Source: Microcaldota archaeon (lineage in GTDB: Archaea > Micrarchaeota > Micrarchaeia > Micrarchaeales > CABMGC01). Taken from it: DNA of 45,379 nucleotides. A program made the translations under genes and the position numbers. The notes beneath the pieces are model-generated. The model saw only the letters and a program-made list of their open reading frames with translations, was not told the origin of the DNA and did not search any database. Below are positions 24,052 to 32,067 of the stretch, piece by piece (the stretch's first letter is position 1; each line of letters starts with the position of its first letter). The stretch is from assembly GCA_021848025.1 (NCBI GenBank), contig JAJZND010000023.1, positions 1 through 45,379 of the forward strand, in the 5' to 3' direction.

Positions 24052-25224
24052 CTATCCGCTCTGGCCAGTTCCCGAAGAGGTCCGGTTAAGCACTGCTTCC
24101 ACACACGCTGAATTTGCAGTGCCGTTCTGTATATATCCGCAGTAGCTGGACTGGTTGTAAGATACGGCAAGCGAAAAGTAGCAGTAATCACCAAAAGACT
24201 GGTTAAACGATGCACAGGCGCTTGCATTTTTGTTCAGAATGGCATAGTAAAGCATGTACTGATTCTTAAGCTGGTTTATGCTAGGGCAGTATTGGCTTAA
24301 AGTATTATTGTCAATGCATTGCTGATACAGCTGAGTGTAGTTTTCCGAGAAGTTTAACTGAAGCGAGGAGTTGGCAGCCGGAATCGTGGTTGCAGAAGCC
24401 GCTACTGAATAATAAGCGCATATCTGCCCAAGAGACAGGTTTGATATTGCTGAGCAATAAGCCTGGTTATGTGATTTCATAGCCAAGTCTACATAGCACT
24501 CGTCCCTGGGGCTGGCATTTACATACTGGCTCAATATTATGCTGCTTAGGGGGTCGGTTATATTTGTATACGCATAAGCTTTGTTCCCATATGAATTGAG
24601 GTATGTAAAGAAAAGCCCTGTCTCGTTTAAGTTAGTATTGTTCTCTACTGCGGCGCAGTAGCTGGCATTTTCTCCAACTATTGCTTTTTCGAAAGAGATA
24701 GTGGAGGTGCACATCGTCCTGTTCACTCCATCTGTTATGCTGCTGCATATACTCGTGTTCTCCAGCTTGAGTGCAAGTTCCATATCGCATTTATCCAGGT
24801 ATGTGCCGTTCAGCGTGGCGCAGTCCTGGTATGAATCAGTGGAATTGGCTATATAAATGGTGCAACCGGCATTTACTGATCCGGGGGAAGCCATATCACA
24901 AATCGTAAGATTTTTCTCCTGTTCTGCGATGGAAGAATAGCAGTTGTTGGCCATTGGTTCAGGTACATACCTGCAGATTGAGTAATTGCCTGTCGACTGT
25001 GCAAGATTCTCCAGGCAAGAATATTTATACCCTGAAAGGACTATGCCTCTGCATCTCTCAAATGCGCTTCCTGAAGGGATAAGCAGGTAAATTATAAGGG
25101 TCAGTGCGAGAAGTATGCCTATTGCAAATATCGCCAGTTTTATCATGCCTGCATGCTGCTCTTCGGCAGTAACTTCAGCTTCACCATTTTTCTTGCCTTT
25201 GCCAGGATTTTTCATCTCAATCAT
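24052..25224 (-). CDS. Membrane-anchored 20-cysteine repeat protein
   Basis: Unrecognised. A basic cytoplasmic start (about 1-27) leads into one membrane helix (IKLAIFAIGILLALTLIIYL), then about 340 extracellular residues rich in N-x-S/T sites. All 20 cysteines lie outside the membrane. They recur in a degenerate unit C-x(2-3)-(I/L)A-x(6-8)-C: CLENLAQSTGNYSIC, CYSSIAEQEKNLTIC, CDMELALKLENTSIC, CYVDLAMKSHNQAYC, CYFSLAVSYNQSSYC. This suggests a chain of small disulfide-locked helical repeats. It overlaps the upstream KaiC-like gene by 8 nt. A likely client of the VKOR/DUF929 pair 1.5 kb downstream (inference). Confidence 0.8.
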   Translation of the reverse strand: MIEMKNPGKGKKNGEAEVTAEEQHAGMIKLAIFAIGILLALTLIIYLLIPSGSAFERCRGIVLSGYKYSCLENLAQSTGNYSICRYVPEPMANNCYSSIAEQEKNLTICDMASPGSVNAGCTIYIANSTDSYQDCATLNGTYLDKCDMELALKLENTSICSSITDGVNRTMCTSTISFEKAIVGENASYCAAVENNTNLNETGLFFTYLNSYGNKAYAYTNITDPLSSIILSQYVNASPRDECYVDLAMKSHNQAYCSAISNLSLGQICAYYSVAASATTIPAANSSLQLNFSENYTQLYQQCIDNNTLSQYCPSINQLKNQYMLYYAILNKNASACASFNQSFGDYCYFSLAVSYNQSSYCGYIQNGTANSACVEAVLNRTSSGTGQSG

Positions 25225-25936
25225 AGTTTACTATGTTCTCAGCCGCAGTTATCTTGAAACCTGAAGGGGTTATTTCATAAGGCGTTGTTATCATGCTGTG
25301 GGATGTGCCCCTCATCTTGATAACCTCTATAGCAGGCATCCTCTTGAAATCCTCGCCGGTCTGGTACATTGTAATTATGCCGTCAAATACGAAATGCTCC
25401 GGGCTGAATTCAAGTCGGTTCCTTTCCGGAGATTTCATTTCTTCAGTAAATAGGGAAATCACCCCATGCTTCCTCAGGCTTGTTATGATTTCGACTATCG
25501 CTCTTCTGAAACGGGCAGGCTCGGGGGCCATCAGCGCAAGCATAGCCAGCGAGTCAATGACAACACATTTGGCATTTGATTCTTCTATTTTTGATTCTAT
25601 TGCGGAAAGAAGCTTGCCCAGTTCATACTGTGTTCCTGAAGTAGTATAATATGGATCGGGGTAGACAAGCATCTTGCCGCTCTCTATCATCTCGTCTATC
25701 CTGTCCAGTTCATAGAATGCTGCCTTGGCATTTCTAATCACCCTCTCTGGCTCTTCATCTAATGAAAAGAAGATTCCGGTAGCGCCGTTCAGCGCATTCC
25801 TGTATAAGAATTCAAATGAAATCAGCGTTTTTCCGGAACCGGGCCCTCCCTCAACTATTACCTGATTGCCTTCAGGTATGCCTCCATTTAGCATCGCATC
25901 TAGACCATCTATCCCGGTCTTTACATATCCTGCCAT
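25217..25936 (-). CDS. KaiC-like RecA-superfamily ATPase (paralog 1)
   Basis: A single-domain KaiC-type ATPase of 239 residues. Walker A GGPGSGKT (30-37), tandem glutamates in SLDEEPE (61-62), Walker B VVIDS (125-129) and the KaiC C-terminal signature IKMRGTSHS...YEITPSGFKI are visible. Archaeal single-domain KaiC relatives are thought to act in signal transduction and oligomerise as hexamers (family knowledge); RadA recombinase is excluded by the lack of an N-terminal HhH domain. First gene of an operon with the 20-cysteine protein and a DHH phosphoesterase. A paralog lies at 29354. Confidence 0.88.
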   Translation of the reverse strand: MAGYVKTGIDGLDAMLNGGIPEGNQVIVEGGPGSGKTLISFEFLYRNALNGATGIFFSLDEEPERVIRNAKAAFYELDRIDEMIESGKMLVYPDPYYTTSGTQYELGKLLSAIESKIEESNAKCVVIDSLAMLALMAPEPARFRRAIVEIITSLRKHGVISLFTEEMKSPERNRLEFSPEHFVFDGIITMYQTGEDFKRMPAIEVIKMRGTSHSMITTPYEITPSGFKITAAENIVNYD

Positions 25937-26001
25937 CTTATCAGAACCTATATATATGTAAGATATTAGATAAAAATGATTTAAATACCCGCTGTGATTA
26001 T

Positions 26002-26781
26002 CTGGAAAAAAAATTAGTTCTGGTAGGCATAATATTGCTTGCTATGGGAATACTGGTTGCGGGCCTTTCCGCTCCATCTCCGCAATCGCTTGTTAAGAAT
26101 TCGCAGACAGCCTCGCTCCTGCCAAATAGCATAGTAAAAGTTCCATTGCAGGTGAGCTTCAACTCCTTAAACCTTTTTATCTTCACCTATGCTTCGGCTT
26201 ATCCTGTCGACTTCTACGTCATAACCTATAACAATTCAAATGCCACGCTCTCAGCACTAGAACGCTTGAATTTCTCAAACTCCACCGGCTCGGCAAGCCG
26301 CTCGCTACTAAATTCCATACCTGCAAACATGCTCAGCAGGAATATTGTTTCAATAGTGCTGGATTCGAAGGAAGGAATCTTTCCGTATACACAAAACTTT
26401 TCCGGGCTTGGGTTTTCGCAGCCGCTTTACCAGAACCTAAATGCTTCGCCACCAGGCTCTATGCTTTATGCCATATACAGAAACACGGGAAACATGACTA
26501 CTGATGTATCGTATGATCTCATTGAGCAGAATCTCAACGTGACTTCTCCAGCTTCAAGTGTCGGAATAAGCAGTGTGGGTGGCATCTTCTCTGCTCTGAT
26601 GATACTGGCCGGAATAATACTTGTGATAATAGGGATTGTTACAAAGAGAGCCTTAAGCGTACCTGATGACGAGGTAAGTAAAATATATGCGGACATAAAC
26701 AAAAAGGTGCCTGCAGCCAAGCACAGCCAGAAAAGACGCAGAAACCAAAAAATCAGGAAGCCAGGGAAGAATCGAAAATAA
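26002..26781 (+). CDS. Membrane protein with two anchors and extracellular domain; start unusual
   Basis: Unrecognised. The N-terminal hydrophobic run KKLVLVGIILLAMGILVAG looks like a signal anchor, followed by an extracellular beta-rich domain of about 170 residues with many N-x-S/T sites, a second helix (GIFSALMILAGIILVIIGIV) and a cytoplasmic tail ending in a strongly basic stretch (SQKRRRNQKIRKPGKNRK). The first ATG in a sensible place (26044) and TTG (26035) would cut the anchor in half. The coordinates given use CTG 26002 to keep the anchor whole; a TATA box (GATTTAAATACC) at about 25978-25989 fits a start site near 26010. Divergent from the KaiC-like gene. Confidence 0.65.
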   Translation: MEKKLVLVGIILLAMGILVAGLSAPSPQSLVKNSQTASLLPNSIVKVPLQVSFNSLNLFIFTYASAYPVDFYVITYNNSNATLSALERLNFSNSTGSASRSLLNSIPANMLSRNIVSIVLDSKEGIFPYTQNFSGLGFSQPLYQNLNASPPGSMLYAIYRNTGNMTTDVSYDLIEQNLNVTSPASSVGISSVGGIFSALMILAGIILVIIGIVTKRALSVPDDEVSKIYADINKKVPAAKHSQKRRRNQKIRKPGKNRK

Positions 26782-26906
26782 TGGTTTGGTCTTTATAATC
26801 AGCCTATCTATCTTCAAAGCTGCTCTTTAGCGCACAGCCAAGTTTGTCTAAGTAGGCTTCGTCACATATCTTATTAAGCTTTGCATGCCTAAACATACAT
26901 GATACT

Positions 26907-27605
26907 ATGGATAGCCTTAAAGAGAGAATAGCCGGGGAAATTGCCCTCTCAGATACGCCCGGCAGCACCATGAAGAAATGGCGCGAACTCTTCGGCATTT
27001 CACAGATAGAGCTTGCCAAGTATCTTAAGATCTCCACTTCAACGATAAGCGATTATGAGGGAAATAGGAGAGCTAGTCCTGGGGTCGGTGTCATAAAGCG
27101 GTTTGTAGACGCACTCTTTACACTGGATTCGCAGCATGGAGGAGAAGTAGTTAGAAACCTCGAACGTTTCAAGGACGAATCCGGAGCAATGCCAAAGAAC
27201 CCATTCTATTTTATAAAGGACTTTACTGCTCCTATAAACGGTGTTGACTTCGCAAGAATGATAGATGCGAAGATAGTGGCTAATCCTGGCTATCTGGATT
27301 CGATGAAACTCTTCGGATACACACTCCTTGACAGCCTGCGCGTTATCCTTGAAATATCGCCTTCAGAGTATCCCAGGCTGTTTGGTTCCACGAACGAAAG
27401 AGCCTTTATTTTTGATCAGGTAAGCACAGGCAGGTCGCCGATGGTCGTAGTAAGAGTAGCTCCGATAAAGCCAAGGCTTGTAGTGATACAGAATCTTGAC
27501 TCGGTTGACAAGCTGGCAATAAAGATATCGCAGATTGAGCATATACCTCTTCTCACTACGAGGCTTGATGGAGAAGAGATAAAGGCGAGGCTAAGCAACA
27601 TATGA
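26907..27605 (+). CDS. XRE-family transcriptional regulator (COG1709-like)
   Basis: The N-terminal HTH (about 22-63: MKKWRELFGISQIELAKYLK, then STSTISDYEGNRRASPG) is followed by a conserved archaeal C-terminal domain of about 150 residues with NPFYFIKDFTAPINGVDF and MVVVRVAPIKPRLVVIQN. This matches the archaeal COG1709 group, whose ligand is unknown. It starts at ATG 26907; CTTATTAAG about 34 nt upstream can serve as TATA box. The next gene follows 65 nt later on the same strand. Confidence 0.82.
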   Translation: MDSLKERIAGEIALSDTPGSTMKKWRELFGISQIELAKYLKISTSTISDYEGNRRASPGVGVIKRFVDALFTLDSQHGGEVVRNLERFKDESGAMPKNPFYFIKDFTAPINGVDFARMIDAKIVANPGYLDSMKLFGYTLLDSLRVILEISPSEYPRLFGSTNERAFIFDQVSTGRSPMVVVRVAPIKPRLVVIQNLDSVDKLAIKISQIEHIPLLTTRLDGEEIKARLSNI

Positions 27606-27670
27606 AGCATATTGCCCTGTAGATGCACAAGACCCTCATGCCTCTTAGCCTTTTCTTTCCTAATTCCTCT

Positions 27671-28027
27671 ATGCCAACTGTCAATATTTACTATAAAAAC
27701 GATGCAGACTCTTCATCTCTTTGCATGCTTGCAGACAAGCTTAAGGCATATCTGGCGAGCGAACTTACCTGCAGCAACATTACGCTAGATAAGCATGAGA
27801 TAAGCATTAGGCTGGTAAAAGTAGGCCAGGAAGGGCCGCTCGGCGAGATAGAATTGGACATAACTGCCCATGCTTTCGCAGAGAGGATAGAGCGCCAGGA
27901 TGCCATATGCCGCAATACAAAGAGGTATCTGGAAAAAGCTGCACCATCACTGGGCAACATCCGCGTGTGGCTGCATCTGTGCCAATTGGGACATGATGTG
28001 TCTCCAGATTCAGAAAGCAAAAATTGA
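27671..28027 (+). CDS. Possible tautomerase-superfamily protein
   Basis: A 118-residue protein starting MPTVNIYYKND. A proline right after the initiator methionine, followed by a short beta strand, is the hallmark of the 4-oxalocrotonate tautomerase/CHMI/MIF superfamily, whose catalytic base is Pro1. The later strand-helix pattern (GEIELDITAHAFAERIERQD then LEKAAPSLGNIRVWLHL) also fits CHMI-like proteins. Similarity is by eye only. The frame is open from 27623, but the Pro1 logic and the non-coding look of the extension favour 27671. Confidence 0.5.
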   Translation: MPTVNIYYKNDADSSSLCMLADKLKAYLASELTCSNITLDKHEISIRLVKVGQEGPLGEIELDITAHAFAERIERQDAICRNTKRYLEKAAPSLGNIRVWLHLCQLGHDVSPDSESKN

Positions 28028-28210
28028 ACTATGCGCAGTGGTTCCTTTCATATTTCTTTCTATCTCATAAATCAGTATGTAAATATTATTGTTCCATGCC
28101 CCTAAAATTCAAGAAACGCAGTCATGTTTCAAATTCTTTGGATCATCAAGCATAATCCTATTATCTGACAAGTGCCTGCCACGGGTATGCTCTGGCCTGG
28201 CGTTTACTAA

Positions 28211-28696
28211 CTATTTGCCTCTAAGTTCTATTTCTACGCGCCTGTCTTCCCCGGTTACATAGGCAGCGGCCAATTTTATCTTGAAGAATCTAAACTCGGC
28301 ACTTCCAAGGTAATTTTCTGGCACATACCTTTTTGTAGGTTTCATGTCTGAATCTGGGAAAACCTTCTTGCAATATAATGTTATCGCATTCTCAATGTCA
28401 CCCTTTTCAACCAGGCTTGCTTTTCCACTGGCCTGAATGCCTTCAGAAACGCCAATCTCCTGTCTGGAATCAAATATCGAAATTGCTACGTCCGCATTTT
28501 CCAAGATATTCTTAGAGTGAAGAGCGTCAACAGCGGATAAGAAGTAGATATTGAAATCGTTATCATATACAAATAAGACGGGTGCTACCCACGGAGTTCC
28601 TCTTTTTGTGCTGGTCCCAATTACCATATAAGTACAGTTATCGAGTATCCTCTTGGCTTTCTCCTCGTATGCGCTATGATGCCCCTCCATACACAT
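28211..28696 (-). CDS. Pyridoxamine 5'-phosphate oxidase-family flavin-binding protein
   Basis: A split-barrel FMN-binding protein of 161 residues. The family pattern is visible: YMVIGTSTKRGTPWVAPVLFVYDNDFNIYFLS with later NADVAISIFDSR and SGIQASGKASLVEK-type strands. Members use FMN or F420 to reduce or oxidise diverse substrates, so the substrate is unknown; true vitamin B6 synthesis is unlikely at this length. It starts at ATG 28696, but ATG 28690 fits a leaderless transcript from CATTAAAATG (28711-28720). Confidence 0.82.
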   Translation of the reverse strand: MCMEGHHSAYEEKAKRILDNCTYMVIGTSTKRGTPWVAPVLFVYDNDFNIYFLSAVDALHSKNILENADVAISIFDSRQEIGVSEGIQASGKASLVEKGDIENAITLYCKKVFPDSDMKPTKRYVPENYLGSAEFRFFKIKLAAAYVTGEDRRVEIELRGK

Positions 28697-28820
28697 GTAT
28701 AAATGCTAAACATTTTAATGCTTTCTTAGGTTGTGCTAGGCAAGGCAGAATCAGAGCTAAATAAAGGGATGGCTTAGCCTTGCACAGAAATATTAAAAAG
28801 CCTTGAATAGATAAGAATGC

Positions 28821-29348
28821 ATGGCCAGTGAATTTGTCATAAGGGATTTGCGTTTCGAAGATTTCAATGATCTGGTAAATGCTTACTTTTCCTATTATGA
28901 CGAGAGCAAAAGCAATCAGAATCTAGGGATAACGCTCTTCAAGAGGAAACCTACTTTGAAGGAAGAGGTTGCATGGTTCAAGGAGATGTACGTTAAAGTG
29001 CTCGATGGCGACGTGATAGTGAAGGTTGCAGAGGCAGATGGCGCTGCAGTAGGCTTATGCTCCGTCACAAGACAAAGACCAGGCAGTGAACGTGACCATA
29101 CGGGTGTGCTTGGCATAGCCATAAAGAAAGCCTACAGGGGCCGCGGCGTCGGGCGTGCGCTCATGGAGAGTACGCTGAAAAGATGCAAAGGCACATTCGA
29201 GCAGGTAATTCTGGAAGTGTTTGAAAGCAATGCACGTGCGCAGAGCCTGTACAAGAAAATGGGTTTCAAAGGATATGGAAAGATACCTAAAGCAATAAAG
29301 CGTGGTGAACGTTACATAAACGTCAATCTCATGTACCTTTGCCTGTAA
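28821..29348 (+). CDS. GNAT-family N-acetyltransferase
   Basis: 175 residues with the acetyl-CoA-binding motif A in AIKKAYRGRGVGRALMEST and motif B in VFESNARAQSLYKKMGFKGYG, typical of Rim-like GNAT enzymes. The substrate (protein N-terminus or small amine) cannot be read. The start at ATG 28821 agrees with the TATA box AATATTAAAAAG about 28 nt upstream, so the mRNA is probably leaderless. It converges on the second KaiC-like gene with only 5 nt between. Confidence 0.9.
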   Translation: MASEFVIRDLRFEDFNDLVNAYFSYYDESKSNQNLGITLFKRKPTLKEEVAWFKEMYVKVLDGDVIVKVAEADGAAVGLCSVTRQRPGSERDHTGVLGIAIKKAYRGRGVGRALMESTLKRCKGTFEQVILEVFESNARAQSLYKKMGFKGYGKIPKAIKRGERYINVNLMYLCL

Positions 29349-29353
29349 AGCAG

Positions 29354-30088
29354 CTAGAGCTTCCTTTCGTTAAGCAGCATGATATTTATGCCTGAAGGGG
29401 TTATCTCATAAGGCACTGTCGCATAGCTGTGGGCAGAGCCGCGCATTTTGACTATCTCAATTGATGGAACCCTGTTGCCCGCTTCGGCCTCCCCGGAATA
29501 CATTACGAATATGCCATCATATACGAAGAACTCAGGAAGAAAGACCAGCTTCTCTCTGTCCGGAGCCTCTATCTCCATTGTGAGGAGGGAAGTAACATTG
29601 AATCTTCTGAGCACAGAAACAAGATTCATTGAGACGGTCCTATATTCAAACGGATCCCTTATCAGGAGCTTTATTAATGAGACAGAGTCAATTACTACCC
29701 TTGTGGCATGATACGTGTCAATAAGCGACTCTATGGCGGACACGAATTTGCCAAATGTATAAGAGGAAGTCTGGGCTTCCTTTTGCATATACATGCCTGT
29801 CTTGTCAGTACCATAAACAACAAGTTTCTTGTTATCTATAAGCTGCTTCAGGTCGCTTAAGTCTGTGAAGGCATTTGTGGCATTCTCTATTATCATTGAA
29901 GTGTCTTCTTCAAGAGAAATAAAAATCCCTATTTCTCCCTGCTTTGCATTTCTGTAGAGGAATTCCATGGAGAATAATGTCTTCCCCGATCCGGGTCCTC
30001 CGGCGACAACCACATCATTGCCTTCAGGTATGCCCCCATATAGCATTTTGTCTATACCCACAATGCCTGTCTCCACTCGCTTTCTCAT
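29354..30088 (-). CDS. KaiC-like RecA-superfamily ATPase (paralog 2)
   Basis: 244 residues, clearly paralogous to the ATPase at 25217. Shared blocks are GGIPEGNDV...GGPGSGKTLFSMEFLYRNA (Walker A 30-37), SLEEDTS (59-65), RVVIDSVS and IVKMRGSAHS...YEITPSGINI. It carries an insertion around MYMQKEAQTSSYTFGK. It starts at ATG 30088; a GTG at 30103 is possible, but the TATA-like AGATAAATAAA at about 30108-30118 predicts transcription starting near 30088. It stands alone with no partner gene on its strand. Confidence 0.88.
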   Translation of the reverse strand: MRKRVETGIVGIDKMLYGGIPEGNDVVVAGGPGSGKTLFSMEFLYRNAKQGEIGIFISLEEDTSMIIENATNAFTDLSDLKQLIDNKKLVVYGTDKTGMYMQKEAQTSSYTFGKFVSAIESLIDTYHATRVVIDSVSLIKLLIRDPFEYRTVSMNLVSVLRRFNVTSLLTMEIEAPDREKLVFLPEFFVYDGIFVMYSGEAEAGNRVPSIEIVKMRGSAHSYATVPYEITPSGINIMLLNERKL

Positions 30089-30257
30089 AAAATTACAACC
30101 CACCTTTATTTATCTAAATAATCCAACAAGTTATATATATCATACGGCTAAAAATTACGGCTGGAAATAACGGGTTACTTTGCATATTTACAAAATCAAT
30201 CAAATAATTTGCTAAAAATGTATATTATTTATATATCTTAAAGAGTTACAGAATTAT

Positions 30258-30278
30258 CGGATAATCCCCAATTATCCG
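30258..30278 (+). promoter_or_regulatory. Leader hairpin upstream of the 30302 gene
   Basis: CGGATAAT (30258-30265) and ATTATCCG (30271-30278) form a perfect 8-bp stem with a 5-nt CCCCA loop. ATTATC upstream (30254-30259) could pair with GATAAT instead, so two alternative hairpins exist. A GGTGAT ribosome site follows at 30287. It could be a leader control element or a protein-binding site. Confidence 0.4.
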
Positions 30279-30301
30279 CAAAATCCGGTGATATAGTGTC
30301 T

Positions 30302-30883
30302 ATGCAAACCATGGTAAGCCCTGAGAGAAAGTCAATTCCGACTTTTCGAGAACGTTTCGAGCATGCAGCTGAAATCGTAAGAGGCGTTGTATTCGGCGAT
30401 ACAAAGCAGGCTGCGCTTAGGAAGGCATATGCGCAGCGCGAAGCAGATATAAAATTCAAACTTAATCCCAGATTCATCGGCGCTGTAAGCAGGGCCGAGT
30501 TCGCAATCCAGAGCAAAGCGACAAGCATGGGTCTAAGCGCAGGGGATCCGGTAGTATCTGGTTTACTGGGTTCATTCCAAGATGCGTTCATTAGAAAGGT
30601 GTCAGATCACCTTACCGGTGGCATATCATCCCCAAAGCAGGTCAAAGGTGCGGTCAGGTCGCACGTATTCCAGTTCGAGAGGGTTGTGGACAGTGACATA
30701 ATACCCAGAGTCTGGAGCGTGGAAGGCAAACAGGGCTTAGTGCCCATAACCACCAGAGTAGATGCAGAAACCAATTCAAGCAGGATAAATCTATATGATG
30801 CTGCCCGCAAGGTAAATGAGAGCGTGGATTCCGCAACAAGCAGAGGCGCGTTCTTGTCAAAAGCGGTAAGGAAAACATCCTGA
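30302..30883 (+). CDS. Hypothetical protein (193 aa)
   Basis: Not recognised. It is soluble, helical and basic near the start (RKSIPTFRERFEHAAEIVRG, KQAALRKAYAQREADIKFK), with no membrane segment or catalytic motif. GGTGAT at 30287-30292 is a good ribosome site 9 nt from ATG 30302, which decides the start over GTG 30296. A TATA-like TTTATATATC lies at about 30228-30238, so unlike most genes here it has a leader of roughly 40 nt containing a stable hairpin. Confidence 0.65.
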   Translation: MQTMVSPERKSIPTFRERFEHAAEIVRGVVFGDTKQAALRKAYAQREADIKFKLNPRFIGAVSRAEFAIQSKATSMGLSAGDPVVSGLLGSFQDAFIRKVSDHLTGGISSPKQVKGAVRSHVFQFERVVDSDIIPRVWSVEGKQGLVPITTRVDAETNSSRINLYDAARKVNESVDSATSRGAFLSKAVRKTS

Positions 30884-31093
30884 CTCTTACTCATTAAATC
30901 TTCAATTGCTCTTCCCTCGTCTATCCTAGCAGCAGCATGCATAAAGTACATATAGTCAGTGCTTGCAGGCTAAAGAATGCCTTCCGGTGCATAAAAAACA
31001 TGTGTTCCAGAAGCGCATATGCTCTCGTGCACTTATCTTCTCTTCGTCTTAGTGAGCAGAACCCCGACAACAGCTTCGCATAGAATAACTGGA
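30884..31093. other. Intergenic stretch, nothing recognised
   Basis: About 210 nt between the hypothetical gene and tRNA-Val. I see no coding frame that looks real and no clear inverted repeat on either strand. Confidence 0.4.
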
Positions 31094-31164
31094 TGGAGGT
31101 AAGGAGAATCGAACTCCTGTTTACAGAATGTCAATCTGTCGTCCTACCATTAGACTATACCTCC
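31094..31164 (-). tRNA. tRNA-Val (anticodon GAC)
   Basis: Acceptor GGAGGTA/TACCTCC, D arm GTC...GAC, anticodon stem ACAGA/TCTGT with loop TTGACAT (GAC at 31130-31132), a 4-nt variable region, T arm AGGAG/CTCCT and discriminator A. No intron, no encoded CCA. It begins 12 nt after the RNase Z stop on the same strand, so it may be carried on the rnz transcript. Confidence 0.94.
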
Positions 31165-31176
31165 ATTTACTGCATG

Positions 31177-32067
31177 TTAAATCCGAATTCGATATCCGTC
31201 GCTTGCAGCAAACGTACGCATAAATATGCTCCTTGCTTCTTTAAGTATCTTCGCTGTCGTCTTATATCTTGCGCTGAAGTGCGTGAGCACGAGCATCTTG
31301 ACACGCGAGCTTTTTGCCAGCCTTGCAACTTCAACGGATGCAGAGTGCTTTCTTTCTTTCGCAAGCGCAATCTCGCCCTCCTCATACGCGCACTCATGGA
31401 TCAGAAGATCTGCGCCTCTGGCGGCATTTACGGTACTGCGCACGGGCCTTGTATCAGTTGCATATACTACTCTCTTCCCTTTCTCTATCCGGCTAACGCT
31501 TCTTATTCCTACAGTTTTGCCGTTTACATTTATCCTTTTTTTCTCCAGTAATTCGGGAAACATCATGCCTCTGATGCCAAGTTTCCGGCATTTCACTTTG
31601 TTGAACTTTATCTTGTTGTTTTCGCTTATCACGTAGCCGTATGTTTTTACTGTGTGGTCCAGCCTGAAAGCACTAACTGAGAAATCCCTGCCTGAGAAAA
31701 TCCTCCCGGCCTCTACGCCTTTTATGATTATCCTGTAGCCTATTATTGCATTGTCAAATTTTACCAGGCTGCGCACTATCTTCTCGCTTCCTGCCGGCAC
31801 AAAGATCTCAAGGTCTTCCCTCCTGTTGTTCAGGGCGAGGCTTCGGACAAGGCCTGCTATCCCTATCACGTGGTCTCCATGCACGTGGCTTATGAAGATG
31901 GCCTTGAGCCTTGACATGTTTATGCCATATCTGAGCATCTGCATCTGCGTGCCTTCCCCGCAATCAAAGAGATAGAGCAATCCATCGCGCACAACTGCTA
32001 CTGAGGGCATGCCCCTCTCCCTGGTGGGCGTCGAGCCGGAAGTGCCCAGCACCGTTATCTCAAACAT
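31177..32067 (-). CDS. rnz: Ribonuclease Z (tRNA 3' endonuclease)
   Basis: A metallo-beta-lactamase-fold enzyme that cuts pre-tRNA 3' trailers. The zinc motif SHVHGDH (H61, H63, D65, H66) is intact, with the partner residues DHTVKTYGY, YATDTRP, IHECAYE and LVLTHFSARY. The length of 296 is the normal short form (RNase Z-S). The exosite arm region is present around VKCRKLGIRGMMFPELL. It overlaps the RqcH-like gene by 8 nt, so the two are translationally coupled, and a tRNA gene, its substrate class, lies 12 nt downstream. Confidence 0.95.
   Translation of the reverse strand: MFEITVLGTSGSTPTRERGMPSVAVVRDGLLYLFDCGEGTQMQMLRYGINMSRLKAIFISHVHGDHVIGIAGLVRSLALNNRREDLEIFVPAGSEKIVRSLVKFDNAIIGYRIIIKGVEAGRIFSGRDFSVSAFRLDHTVKTYGYVISENNKIKFNKVKCRKLGIRGMMFPELLEKKRINVNGKTVGIRSVSRIEKGKRVVYATDTRPVRSTVNAARGADLLIHECAYEEGEIALAKERKHSASVEVARLAKSSRVKMLVLTHFSARYKTTAKILKEARSIFMRTFAASDGYRIRI

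Noticed and set aside
25816-26001. Upstream extension of the 26002 membrane protein
   Set aside because: It is antisense to the KaiC-like gene and precedes the TATA box at about 25980.
30607-30951. Minus-strand frame overlapping the 193-residue hypothetical
   Set aside because: The sense gene has a clear ribosome site; the reverse frame has no promoter and no recognisable product.
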